Of a stretch of 64,000 nt of DNA, positions 45,445-53,975 are shown one piece after another (within the stretch, counting starts at the first letter, position 1; each line of letters begins with the position of its first letter). This stretch comes from Streptomyces sp. NBC_01591 (GTDB lineage Bacteria; Actinomycetota; Actinomycetes; Streptomycetales; Streptomycetaceae), in assembly GCF_035918155.1 (NCBI RefSeq), contig NZ_CP109327.1:1612001-1676000 (forward strand), given 5' to 3'. The position numbers were made by a program, and so were the translations under genes. The notes beneath the pieces are model-generated. The model ran no database searches and was not told where the DNA came from. It saw only the letters and a list, made by a program, of their open reading frames with translations.

Positions 45445-46808
45445 CGCGCCCGCCCACCGTCACGCTGACCCTCGTCGAAGGACGGCTCGATCGCACCGAG
45501 TACGTCTTCGACGAGCGCACCACCGCCGTACTCGGCCGCGCCCGCGACTGCACGCTGAAGCTGCCCAACGACGAGCACCACCGCACGGTCTCGCGCCACC
45601 ACTGCCTGCTCGACATCAACCCGCCCGACATCCGCATCCGTGACTTCGGCAGCCTGAACGGCACCTTCGTCAACGACCGGAAGATCGGCCAGCGCCGGAG
45701 CGACCAGACACCCGAAGAGGGCGCGGCCCAGATGTTCCCCGAGCGCGACCTCGACGAGGGCGACGAGATCAGGGTCGGCGCCACCGTCTTCCGGGTCGGC
45801 GTCGAGGTCCAGCACACCTCGGAACGGCTCCGGTGCAAGAAGTGTGGCCGGGACGTCAGCGGCGAGTCGCGCGTCCGAGTCGGCGAGTACCTCTGCGCGT
45901 CCTGCCAGGCCGAGCCCGCCGCGATGCTGCGGATGCTGCTGGGCCTGGCGCATCCCGGGCACGAGGAGCTGTCCTCCATCGCCGGGTTCACGCTCCTGAA
46001 GGAACTCGGCCGCGGCGGAATGGGCGCGGTGCACCTGGCCCGCCATGAGGCCACCGGGAAAGAGGTGGCGCTGAAGGTGATGCTCCCGAAGGTGGCGGTA
46101 CGTCCCGAGTCGCGGGCCCGCTTCCTTCGCGAAATGGTGCTCACCCAGGCGCTGGGCCATCCCAGCATCGCCCGTCTGCACAGTTCCGGGTTCTCCAACG
46201 GCACGTTCTTCTTCACCAGCAAGTACTGCACCGGTGGCAGCCTGGACCTTCTGGCGGGCCGCAACGGGGGACGGGTGCCGGTGGACGAGGCGCTCCGGAT
46301 CATGCTCCAGGCGCTGGAAGGGCTGGACCACGCGCACCGTCAAGGTGTGATCCACCGCGATCTGAGCCCCTCCAACATCCTGCTGCACAACGAGGCGGAC
46401 GGCTCGACGACCGCGAAGATCAGCGACTTCGGCCTCGGCAAGGCCTTCGACCGGGCCGGCCTCAGCGGCCTCACACGCACCGGGGAGACCGCCGGCAAGC
46501 CGTGGTTCATGCCCCGCCAACAGGTCAGCGACTTCAAGAACGCCACCCCGGCCGGTGACGTGTGGGCCCTCGCCGCGTGCCTGTACAACATCCTGACCGG
46601 GAAGTATCCCCGCGACTTCGCGCGGGACAAGGACGTGTGGCAGGTCGTGCTCGACATGCCGGCGGTGCCCGTCCGCGAGCGAAGGCCGAGCGTCCCCCGG
46701 GCACTGGCCGACGTGATCGACAAGGCGCTCCAGGAGGAACCGGTCATCGGATTCCAGACCGCCGCGGAGTTCCGCGACGCACTCCTCGCGGCGGCCGACA
46801 GCCGCTGA
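45441..46808 (+). CDS. FHA-domain, zinc-ribbon, Ser/Thr protein kinase
   Basis: A 455-residue kinase with an unusual order. An FHA phosphothreonine-binding domain comes first (about 10-120, with VLGRARDC, TVSRHHCLLD and DFGSLNGTFVNDRKIG). A zinc ribbon follows with C132, C135, C152 and C155. The kinase domain (about 180-450) has LGRGGMGAVHLARHE, ATP lysine K212, HRDLSPSN at 305-312 and DFG at D329. The catalytic-loop lysine is replaced by S309, a substitution also seen in some tyrosine-kinase-like and atypical kinases. The FHA domain could read phosphorylation placed by the WD40 kinase upstream. Translation is coupled to the preceding gene. An integrase relic begins two bases after the stop. 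Confidence 0.92.
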   Translation: MTRPPTVTLTLVEGRLDRTEYVFDERTTAVLGRARDCTLKLPNDEHHRTVSRHHCLLDINPPDIRIRDFGSLNGTFVNDRKIGQRRSDQTPEEGAAQMFPERDLDEGDEIRVGATVFRVGVEVQHTSERLRCKKCGRDVSGESRVRVGEYLCASCQAEPAAMLRMLLGLAHPGHEELSSIAGFTLLKELGRGGMGAVHLARHEATGKEVALKVMLPKVAVRPESRARFLREMVLTQALGHPSIARLHSSGFSNGTFFFTSKYCTGGSLDLLAGRNGGRVPVDEALRIMLQALEGLDHAHRQGVIHRDLSPSNILLHNEADGSTTAKISDFGLGKAFDRAGLSGLTRTGETAGKPWFMPRQQVSDFKNATPAGDVWALAACLYNILTGKYPRDFARDKDVWQVVLDMPAVPVRERRPSVPRALADVIDKALQEEPVIGFQTAAEFRDALLAAADSR

Positions 46809-46810
46809 CC

Positions 46811-47006
46811 GTGGTCCGCAGGCCGCACGACCTGCGGCACAAATGGACCACCGCGACCTTGACGAGCGGCGCGGCCGTCCACGAAGTGTCCCGCCGGCTC
46901 GCACTCGCTCGATCAAGGTCACGGCGGACAAGTACGGCCACCCGACCGCCCGACGGCCCGGAACTCTGCCGTCAGGCGGTCGAGGCGGCCATGGCGCCGC
47001 ACATGC
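46811..47006 (+). pseudogene. Decayed C-terminus of a tyrosine recombinase (integrase)
   Basis: Three pieces of a phage-type integrase C-terminus can be read in two frames. VVRRPHDLRHKWTTATLTSG followed by AAVHEVSRRL includes the catalytic Arg box HDLRH. RSIKVTADKYGHPTA is in the other frame, with the nucleophile Tyr in DKYGH. DGPELCRQAVEAAMAPHM is back in the first frame. The second-box Gly-His between the first two pieces is lost. Two opposing frameshifts and the absent N-terminus make it inactive. It abuts the kinase operon and ends at the stop of the convergent peptidase gene. Confidence 0.8.
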
Positions 47007-48377
47007 TCACAGCAGGCCGAACGACTTCAGGACCCGGTGCTGACCCGGTGCCGGGTCAGCGGGCCAGTAGAGGTAGCACACCCCGCCCGTACCGCTTCTG
47101 ACCTTGCCGTTCGCGTCGTAGCGCTTGGTGCGGAGCCAGATGTTCTCCCACTCCCTGCGCTTGTAGACCCGGCGCACGGCCTCGTTGTCCGGCGAGGCCG
47201 GGTCGTTCGCGATCACGTCGCCGTCCGCGGTGAACCCGATCACGGTCATCAGATGGCCGGAGGTCCCGTACCCGGCGCCGGTCAGCTCCTCCTTGAGGAA
47301 GGACTGCGACGTTATGGCCGGGATACCCGCACGGATCAGCGTCTCCAGGTCCGTGAGCGAGTCCAGCCGGGTCACCACCGCGTTCATCTCGTCGTACGTC
47401 GCGGCGTACGCGGCGTTGAACGGCCAGTTGCCGCAGCCCTCGTACTGGTAGTCGTAGGTGAACCGGGCGGCGTGGCAGACCTGCGGGTCGGCCAGACCGG
47501 GCTTGACCCAGGCGAGATCGTCGGCGGTCGGCCGGCGCCCCCAGTACTCGATGATCATCTGCGAGGAGGTGGGACTGCACCAGGCCTCGCCGCCGTTGTC
47601 GTACTCGGGGTATTGGCCCACGTGGACGTTCTGCGAGTAGCGCGGCACCCGCAACTCGCGGGCGAGGCCGGGGGTGCTGGCCGGCACGGTGAAGCGGTCC
47701 GGGACGTCGGACGCCATCGCGCCGAGCCGCCGGACGGTGGGCGTCAGGCGGCTGCCCGGGGTGCGGTGGAGGGTGAGCCGCAGCCGGTACGAGACCAGTC
47801 GCAGTCCACTCGCCGCGTCGTCCACCGAGAAGGTGTCGGTCCAGACGGAGCTCTTGCCGTCGGTCTGGTCGTCGACGGAGGTACGGCGGATGTCGCCGTC
47901 ACCGGCGGCCCAGCGGCCCATCACGTACCAGGGTGTCGAGGTGCCGTCCGAATAGCGGCCCTGGAGCTCGATCTGGATCCAGGTGCCCGCGGGGGTCTCC
48001 GCGTTCCAGGAGGCGATCACCTCGGTCGCCGGGACGGCGGACCGGTGGACCGGCGAGGTCCAGGTCGCGTACTCCCAGGTGGCGGTCGTGCCGGTGTGCG
48101 GATCGGTGTAGTCGGTGCGCCCCACGGCGTGGTCGATCACCAACCCCGGGCGACGGCCCGCGAGGGCCCGCGTCCCGGCACCGGAGCCCGCCCGCCAGTC
48201 GGTGCAGGTGTGCCAGAAACGGTTGTCCACGGCAGGGGCCTTCGCCGAGGGGGCGCGGGGCGGGGCGGCGGAAGGCACGGCGGCGGTCGCGGAGCCGGCG
48301 GACGACACCGCCCCGGCGGTGACCGCTGCCGCGAGCGCGGCGGTCAGCACGGTTCTGCGTGAGGTCGGTCTGTTCAT
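47007..48377 (-). CDS. Secreted C39-like peptidase (Tat substrate)
   Basis: A 456-residue secreted protein. The N-terminus MNRPTSRRTVLTAALAAAVT has a twin-arginine motif and hydrophobic core, so Tat export is likely. A beta-rich region (about 60-250) precedes a C39-like cysteine peptidase domain. That domain has EAWCSPTSSQMIIEYWG (catalytic Cys), GTSGHLMTVIGF (catalytic His) and DVIANDPASPDN. The C-terminus VCYLYWPADPAP is conserved in the family. It is not fused to an ABC exporter, so it is not a bacteriocin-processing transporter; the substrate is unknown. ATG 48377 is used because the longer frame to 49196 overlaps the divergent kinase-like gene. Confidence 0.87.
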   Translation of the reverse strand: MNRPTSRRTVLTAALAAAVTAGAVSSAGSATAAVPSAAPPRAPSAKAPAVDNRFWHTCTDWRAGSGAGTRALAGRRPGLVIDHAVGRTDYTDPHTGTTATWEYATWTSPVHRSAVPATEVIASWNAETPAGTWIQIELQGRYSDGTSTPWYVMGRWAAGDGDIRRTSVDDQTDGKSSVWTDTFSVDDAASGLRLVSYRLRLTLHRTPGSRLTPTVRRLGAMASDVPDRFTVPASTPGLARELRVPRYSQNVHVGQYPEYDNGGEAWCSPTSSQMIIEYWGRRPTADDLAWVKPGLADPQVCHAARFTYDYQYEGCGNWPFNAAYAATYDEMNAVVTRLDSLTDLETLIRAGIPAITSQSFLKEELTGAGYGTSGHLMTVIGFTADGDVIANDPASPDNEAVRRVYKRREWENIWLRTKRYDANGKVRSGTGGVCYLYWPADPAPGQHRVLKSFGLL

Positions 48378-48551
48378 GGGCGAGACCCCCGGTCGTAAGC
48401 GGAATGGGGTGCAGGTGCACGACAGTGCGCCAACTATTGCGGGTCGTGGCCTGATCCGGCCAGCGATTCGGCTCGCGTCGGTAAACCAATATTGGTCTGG
48501 TCCACTGGCGTGACCTGCGACTGCTCCGGACCGGCTCGTAGGCTGGTGGAC

Positions 48552-49181
48552 ATGAACGACCTCTCGCTCCTCGCCGCGCGGCTGCGTGCCCTGGCGCCGT
48601 CCTGCGGGCCGGTCCGGCTGATCGCCGTCGACGGCCACGCGGGATCGGGGAAGAGCACCTTCACCTCCCGTCTGGCCGCCGCACTCGGTGACGCCCCCGT
48701 CCTGCATCTGGACGACCTGGCCACACACGAGTCCTTCTTCACCTGGGTGGACCGGCTGCGGGAGCAGGTGCTCGAACCGCTGGAGCGCGGCGAGCGCGCG
48801 CGGTACGCGCCGTACGACTGGACCGCGCGGAGATTCGGAACGCCCCGCGGCCTGGAGCCCGCACCGGTGGTCCTGATCGAGGGAGTCGGGGCCGGCCGCC
48901 GGGCGCTGCGGCCGCGGCTGGCCCGGCTGTTGTGGATGGACCTCGCCGCCGCGGAGTCCTGGGAGCGCGGCCGCCGCAGGGACGGGCCGGCGCTCTCGGA
49001 CTTCTGGGACGGGTGGACGGCGGCCGAGGCTGAGCACTTCTCGGCCGACCCTTCCCGCTCCCACGCGGACGCTCTGGTACGGCAGTTGCCAGTGGGGTAC
49101 GAGTTGCTGGAGGGGCTCGGAACGGGAGCGGGAGCGACCCATTCCGTCACAGATCGTGAGCGCTTCGCGCCGTCGTGCTGA
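48552..49181 (+). CDS. P-loop nucleoside/uridine-kinase-like protein
   Basis: A 209-residue P-loop kinase-like protein. Walker A is VDGHAGSGKST with K34, followed by VLHLDDLATHESFFTWVDRL, the DDL motif typical of uridine/phosphoribulokinase-like enzymes, and APVVLIEGVGAGRRALRPRL. The substrate is unknown; the lid and base-specificity region differs from true uridine kinase. It starts at ATG 48552, divergent from the C39-like gene. Length and motif order are complete. Confidence 0.8.
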   Translation: MNDLSLLAARLRALAPSCGPVRLIAVDGHAGSGKSTFTSRLAAALGDAPVLHLDDLATHESFFTWVDRLREQVLEPLERGERARYAPYDWTARRFGTPRGLEPAPVVLIEGVGAGRRALRPRLARLLWMDLAAAESWERGRRRDGPALSDFWDGWTAAEAEHFSADPSRSHADALVRQLPVGYELLEGLGTGAGATHSVTDRERFAPSC

Positions 49182-49218
49182 ATGGTGAGAAATCACCCCG
49201 GAAGTACCTCAACTCTGC

Positions 49219-49326
49219 TTGACCCGGGGGCGGTACAGGTCTTACGTTCTCAATGTGCGGCTTTTCGGAGCCCCCACAGACGCGAAGCCCCCGATTGTTC
49301 CCCCGTGATCGGGGGCTTCGTTCTGC
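49219..49326 (+). ncRNA. Probable 6C-type small RNA with promoter and terminator
   Basis: A vegetative promoter, TTGACC (49219-49224) and TACGTT (49243-49248) with 18-base spacing, predicts a transcript from about 49255. The transcript carries three CCCCC runs and ends in a perfect 13-bp stem (49283-49295 with 49308-49320). That stem's loop, TGTTCCCCCGTG, contains a C-run, and TTCTGCC follows. C-runs exposed in hairpin loops are the hallmark of the actinobacterial 6C RNA family; the assignment is from memory of that motif. The first hairpin (around 49257-49275) pairs GGCT with AGCC. The promoter and terminator alone support a short RNA of about 70 bases. Positions 49182-49218 and 49327-49442 hold nothing recognised. 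Confidence 0.65.
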
Positions 49327-49542
49327 CCTCGCACCCCCTCCCCCACGCCGGTCCGACGGATTCCGCTCACCCTGGGTCACGGTCTCCCTTCTGCCTGCGG
49401 CGCTCTTAGTCGCACACTCCCTGCGCAGGTACGATGCCTCTCGGTGCGGTCAATTCCCGTCCGTGACAAAGTGATTCGGCGCGCCCCGGTGGGCAGAATC
49501 GTGCGGCGGGACATCCTGGGGGCACGGTTTGTGGGGGACCAG

Positions 49543-51456
49543 ATGGACATCGGCACGCAGGGCGCACAGGCCCCGGCCGACCTCGCCTGGCTGCGCGGCG
49601 TGGACGCCTACACCATGGGCGCCTACCCGCAGGCCGAAGAGGAGTTCAGGGCTGCGGTTCGCCTCGATCCCGGCATGGCGGACGGCTGGCTCGGCCTCCA
49701 CGCGCTGAGGGTCGACACGACGACAGCGCTGCTGCGCATGTATCGCCATCGCGAGCGCTTCGGCGAGCAGCGCACCCGCCATCGGCGCACGCTCAACTCC
49801 TGGTACTGGCTGGGCTGGTGGGTGCAGCCGGTGCTGGAGAGCGCGCGCGACCTGCTGCTGGCGCACGCCTCGCACTGGCTGGACGGCCGCCATGTCCCCG
49901 AGCTGGACCGCGCACTCGCGGGCCTGCCGCCGGTGGACGCGGACCCGCAGGTGCGTTTTCTGCACGCCTGCCGCTCGTATCTGGTCAAGGACTGGGACCA
50001 GCTCGTACGCAACACCGAGCAACTGGTGGACGATCCGCTGCTCGGCATCGAGGCGGGGCTGTTCGGCGGCATGGCGCGGGTACGGCTGGAGATGTACGGG
50101 CAGGCCGAGCCGCTGCTCTCCACCGCCCTGATGCGCTGCCGCAGCGAGCAGCCGCAGCGCAAGGAGCTGCGCTACTGGCTGGCCCGTGCGCACGAGGGCA
50201 CCGGTCGCAGCGCCGCCGCCCTGCCGCTCTACCGGGCGGTGCACCGGATCGACCCGGCGTTCATGGACACCTCGGCGCGGCTCGCCGCGATCGCGGACTA
50301 CGACGGCCTGGAGGGCTCCGACGAGGCAGCGGGCCTGGCCGCCGTGTCGCTGGCCGGGCTCGGCACGGACGGCACCGTGTCGGAGGCTCAGCCGGACGCG
50401 GATCCGCTGCTCGGCGCCGATCCGGTGGACGGCCGGGAGCTGCGGCCCGGCGGTGAGGTGCCCGGCCTTCCGGGCCTCGGGATGCCGCCGCCGTCCGGTG
50501 GGGCACGGCGCAGGGCGGCGGCGACCGGACAGCCGCCGTCCCCGTTCCCGGCGGGGCCCAGCGATCCGGTGCTGCTCGCCGAGGCGCTCGCCGAGCTGGA
50601 GCGGATGGTGGGTCTGGAGCCCGTCAAGCGCCAGGTCAAGGCGTTGTCCGCGCAGCTGAACATGGCGCGGCTACGGGCCGGCCAGGGGCTGCCCGTACAG
50701 CCGCCGAAGCGCCATTTCGTCTTCTCGGGCCCGTCCGGCACCGGCAAGACCACGGTGGCCCGCATCCTGGGCCGGGTCTTCTACGCGCTGGGGCTGCTCG
50801 GCGGCGACCATCTGATCGAGGCCCAACGGGCGGATCTGGTGGGCGAGTTCCTCGGCCAGACCGCGGTCAAGGCCAATGAGCTGATCGACTCCGCGCTCGG
50901 CGGGGTGCTCTTCGTCGACGAGGCGTACAGCCTCGCCAACAGCGGCTACAGCAAGGGTGACGCGTACGGAGACGAGGCCCTGCAGGTCCTCCTCAAGCGT
51001 GCGGAGGACAACCGGGACCATCTCGTCGTCATCCTCGCGGGCTACCCGGAGGGCATGGACCGGCTGCTGACCACCAATCCCGGGCTCTCCTCACGCTTCA
51101 CCACCCGGGTGGACTTCCCGAGCTACCGGCCGCTGGAGCTCACCTCGATCGGCGAGGTGCTGGCGGCGGAGAACGGCGACGCGTGGGACGAGGAGTCTCT
51201 GGACGAGCTGCGTTCCATCAGCGGCCATGTCGTCGAGCAGGGCTGGATCGACGAGCTGGGCAACGGCCGGTTCCTGCGCACCCTGTACGAGAAGAGCTGC
51301 GCCTACCGCGATCTGCGGCTCTCCGGCTACGCGGCCGTGCCGAGCCGGGACGATCTGGCCACGTTGCGGCTGCCGGACCTGATGCAGGCGTACGGCGAGG
51401 TGCTGTCCGGCCGGGGGCCGGTGGACCGGGGACCGCAGGAGCCACCGGCCCTGTGA
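49543..51456 (+). CDS. EccA-like AAA+ ATPase (CbxX/CfxQ family) with TPR-like N-terminus
   Basis: A 637-residue AAA+ protein. The N-terminal 300 residues are helical and TPR-like (DAYTMGAYPQAEEEFRAAVR), followed by a Gly/Pro-rich linker. The AAA+ domain starts near 350 with LERMVGLEPVKRQVKALSAQ. Walker A is GPSGTGKTT with K402, Walker B is GGVLFVDEAYSLANSGYSKG, and LDELRSISGHVV lies in the C-terminal lid. This is the architecture of EccA, the cytosolic ATPase of type VII secretion. No EccB-EccE, MycP or WXG100 genes are present. The start ATG 49543 has TGGGGG upstream; an in-frame GTG at 49531 is possible. Confidence 0.87.
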   Translation: MDIGTQGAQAPADLAWLRGVDAYTMGAYPQAEEEFRAAVRLDPGMADGWLGLHALRVDTTTALLRMYRHRERFGEQRTRHRRTLNSWYWLGWWVQPVLESARDLLLAHASHWLDGRHVPELDRALAGLPPVDADPQVRFLHACRSYLVKDWDQLVRNTEQLVDDPLLGIEAGLFGGMARVRLEMYGQAEPLLSTALMRCRSEQPQRKELRYWLARAHEGTGRSAAALPLYRAVHRIDPAFMDTSARLAAIADYDGLEGSDEAAGLAAVSLAGLGTDGTVSEAQPDADPLLGADPVDGRELRPGGEVPGLPGLGMPPPSGGARRRAAATGQPPSPFPAGPSDPVLLAEALAELERMVGLEPVKRQVKALSAQLNMARLRAGQGLPVQPPKRHFVFSGPSGTGKTTVARILGRVFYALGLLGGDHLIEAQRADLVGEFLGQTAVKANELIDSALGGVLFVDEAYSLANSGYSKGDAYGDEALQVLLKRAEDNRDHLVVILAGYPEGMDRLLTTNPGLSSRFTTRVDFPSYRPLELTSIGEVLAAENGDAWDEESLDELRSISGHVVEQGWIDELGNGRFLRTLYEKSCAYRDLRLSGYAAVPSRDDLATLRLPDLMQAYGEVLSGRGPVDRGPQEPPAL

Positions 51457-51507
51457 GCCCCGGTTGCCGGAGGAACCGGGCGACGGCCCCTCCGGCAATC
51501 AATACAC

Positions 51508-52614
51508 CTAGCGGACCGACGCGGTGAGTTCGCCGTAGCCGGTCGTCGTGCTCGCGGGTTCCGCCGCCCGGCGCGGGACCGCGACCCGGTGGGCCGGGTC
51601 GCGCACCTCGCCGACGAGCATCTCGAGGACGTCCTCCATGGCGACCAGGCCGAGGATCCGGCCGGACGCATCGGCGACCTGTGCCAGGTGCGTGGCCGCC
51701 CTGCGCATCACGGTCAGGGCGTCGTCCAGGGGCAGCTCGGCGCGTACCGTCGCCATCGGGCGCCATACGTGCTGGGGGACGGCCCGCTCGCCGTCCTCCA
51801 GGTCCAGGACGTCCTTGACGTGCAGATAGCCCATGAACGGACCGCCGCCCTCCGCGCAGACGGGGAAGCGCGAGTAGCCGGTGCGCACGGTCAGCTCCTC
51901 GATCCGGTGCGGGGTGACGGACGGGTCCACGGTCACCAGGGAGGCCCGGCGGAGCAGCACGTCGGTGACGGGCCGGCTGCCCAGCTCCAGTGCGTCCTCC
52001 AGCCGCTCCTGCGCCTCCGGCTCCAGCAGTCCGGCCTGGCCGGAGTCCTCGACGAGCCGGTTGAGCTGCTCGCTGGTGAAGACGGCCTCCACCTCGTCCT
52101 TCGGTTCGACGCCGAAGATCCGGAGCACCAGCCGGGCGCAGGCGCCCAGTGCGGCGGTGACCGGTCGGCAGAGGCGGGCGAAGCCGACGAGGCCGGGGCT
52201 GAGCCAGAGCGCGGTCTTCTCCGGCGCCGCCATCGCGAGGTTCTTCGGGACCATCTCGCCGATGACGAGGTGGAGGAAGACCACGAAGACGAGTGCCAGG
52301 ACGTAGCCGAGCGGGTGGATGAGGGCCTCGGGCAGGTGGATCGCCTGGAAGACCGGCTCCAGCAGATGGGCGACGGTCGGTTCGGCGACTGCGCCGAGGG
52401 TCAGTGAGCAGACGGTGATGCCGAACTGGGCGGCGGCCATCATCTGTGGCAGGTTCTCCAGCCCGTACAGCACCTGGCGGGCCCGGCCCGACCCGGCCGC
52501 CGCGAGGGGCTCGACCTGGCTGCGCCGTACGGAGACGAGCGCGAACTCGGCCCCGACGAAGAAGCCGTTCGCCAGCACGAGGAGCGCGGCGAAGAGCAGT
52601 TGGACCAGGCTCAT
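51508..52614 (-). CDS. CNNM/HlyC-family membrane protein with CBS pair (short form)
   Basis: A 368-residue CNNM/CorC-type protein. The DUF21 transmembrane domain (about 1-190) includes LANGFFVGAEFALVSVRRSQ and FLHLVIGEMVPKN, the latter holding the conserved E-x3-PKN. A CBS pair (about 215-340) follows. It ends without the CorC/HlyC C-terminal domain that its neighbour has. Members are linked to Mg2+ export or divalent-cation homeostasis. Its ATG overlaps the stop of the upstream paralogue by four bases, suggesting that the two are made together and may form heterodimers. Confidence 0.9.
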   Translation of the reverse strand: MSLVQLLFAALLVLANGFFVGAEFALVSVRRSQVEPLAAAGSGRARQVLYGLENLPQMMAAAQFGITVCSLTLGAVAEPTVAHLLEPVFQAIHLPEALIHPLGYVLALVFVVFLHLVIGEMVPKNLAMAAPEKTALWLSPGLVGFARLCRPVTAALGACARLVLRIFGVEPKDEVEAVFTSEQLNRLVEDSGQAGLLEPEAQERLEDALELGSRPVTDVLLRRASLVTVDPSVTPHRIEELTVRTGYSRFPVCAEGGGPFMGYLHVKDVLDLEDGERAVPQHVWRPMATVRAELPLDDALTVMRRAATHLAQVADASGRILGLVAMEDVLEMLVGEVRDPAHRVAVPRRAAEPASTTTGYGELTASVR

Positions 52615-53975
52615 CGCACGGCCTCCAGGACTGAATGGGCCACCGGGGCCCCGGTGCCGGGCGCCTCGGCCGTGCGCACGAAGCGGACCTTCTCGGCGCG
52701 GTAGTGGCCGACCTGGCGCACGGAGATCCGCCAGCCGGGCAGCTCGGCCCGGTCGCCGGGGGCGGGGATGCGCCCCAGCAGATCGGCGACGAGTCCGGCC
52801 ACGGTCTCGTACGGTCCGTCGGGGACGTCGAGTCCTATCCGGCGCAGGGTGAGAACCCGGCAGCTGCCTTCGGCGTCCCAGGCCGGGCGGCCGTCCTCCG
52901 CGGCGGCGGGGGCCAGTTCGGGCCGGTCGGCGCCTTCGGCGTCGTGCTCGTCCCTGACCTCGCCGACGAGCTCCTCGATGATGTCCTCGAGGGTGACAAC
53001 TCCGGCGGTGCCGCCGTACTCGTCGACCACGACGGCGATCGGCTGCTCGTTGCGCAGCCGCTGGAGCAGCTGTTCGACGGGCAGGGTCTCCGGGACCAGC
53101 AGTGGTGGTACGGCGATCCGTCCGGCCGGGGTGCGAAGCCGGTCCCGGGCGGGCACGGCGAGCGCGTCCTTGAGGTGGATCATGCCGACGACCTCGTCGA
53201 TCCGCTCCTGGTAGACGGGGAAGCGGGAGAGGCCGGTGGCGCGGGTGAGGTTGAGGACGTCCTGTGCGGTCGCGGAGGACTGCAGGGCGCTGACCTTCAC
53301 CCGGGGGGTCATGACGTGCTGGGCGGTGAGTCCGGCGAGCGAAAGGGTCCGTACGAAGAGATCCGCGGTGTCCTGTTCGAGGGTGCCGGCCTCGGCCGAA
53401 TGCCGGGCCAGGGAGACCAGCTCCCCGGGGGTGCGGGCGGAGGCCAGCTCGTCGGTGGGTTCGACGCCCAGCAGTCGTACCAGCCGGTTGGCCACGGTGT
53501 TCAGCAGACTGATCACCGGCCGGAACACGGCGGAGAAGCGGTGCTGGGGGCCGGCGACGAACCGGGCGACCTGGAGCGGCCGGGAGACCGCCCAGTTCTT
53601 GGGCACGAGTTCGCCGATCACCATCTGGACGGCGGAGGCCACCATCATCCCGATCACCACGCTGATACCGGGGATCGCGCCGTCGGGCAGCCCGGTCGCG
53701 GTGAGGGGGCCGTCCAGCAGCTGGGCGAGTGCCGGTTCGGCGAGCATGCCGACGACCAGTGAGGTGATGGTGATGCCCAGCTGGGTGCCGGAGAGCTGGA
53801 AGGAGAGTTCACGCAGGGCTTCGACGACGGTGCGGGCCCGCCGGTCGCCCTCGGCCGCGGCACGTTCGGCGTCCGGCCGCTCCACCGTGACGAGCCCGAA
53901 TTCGGCTGCCACGAAGAATCCGTTGGCGAGGATGAGAAGGAATGCCGCGCTCAGAAGCAGCAGGGGGGTGGTCAT
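52611..53975 (-). CDS. CNNM/HlyC-family membrane protein with CBS pair and CorC domain (long form)
   Basis: A 454-residue paralogue of the following gene. DUF21 domain (about 1-200) with LANGFFVAAEFGLVTVERPD and VIGELVPKNWAV; CBS pair (about 215-340) ending VVVDEYGGTAGVVTLEDIIE; then a CorC/HlyC domain (about 350-440). That last domain regulates or binds nucleotide in relatives. Divalent-cation export is the usual role. GGAGG precedes the ATG, and a 190-base leader with an AAGGAG-TGA-CTCCTT hairpin lies upstream. Confidence 0.9.
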   Translation of the reverse strand: MTTPLLLLSAAFLLILANGFFVAAEFGLVTVERPDAERAAAEGDRRARTVVEALRELSFQLSGTQLGITITSLVVGMLAEPALAQLLDGPLTATGLPDGAIPGISVVIGMMVASAVQMVIGELVPKNWAVSRPLQVARFVAGPQHRFSAVFRPVISLLNTVANRLVRLLGVEPTDELASARTPGELVSLARHSAEAGTLEQDTADLFVRTLSLAGLTAQHVMTPRVKVSALQSSATAQDVLNLTRATGLSRFPVYQERIDEVVGMIHLKDALAVPARDRLRTPAGRIAVPPLLVPETLPVEQLLQRLRNEQPIAVVVDEYGGTAGVVTLEDIIEELVGEVRDEHDAEGADRPELAPAAAEDGRPAWDAEGSCRVLTLRRIGLDVPDGPYETVAGLVADLLGRIPAPGDRAELPGWRISVRQVGHYRAEKVRFVRTAEAPGTGAPVAHSVLEAVR

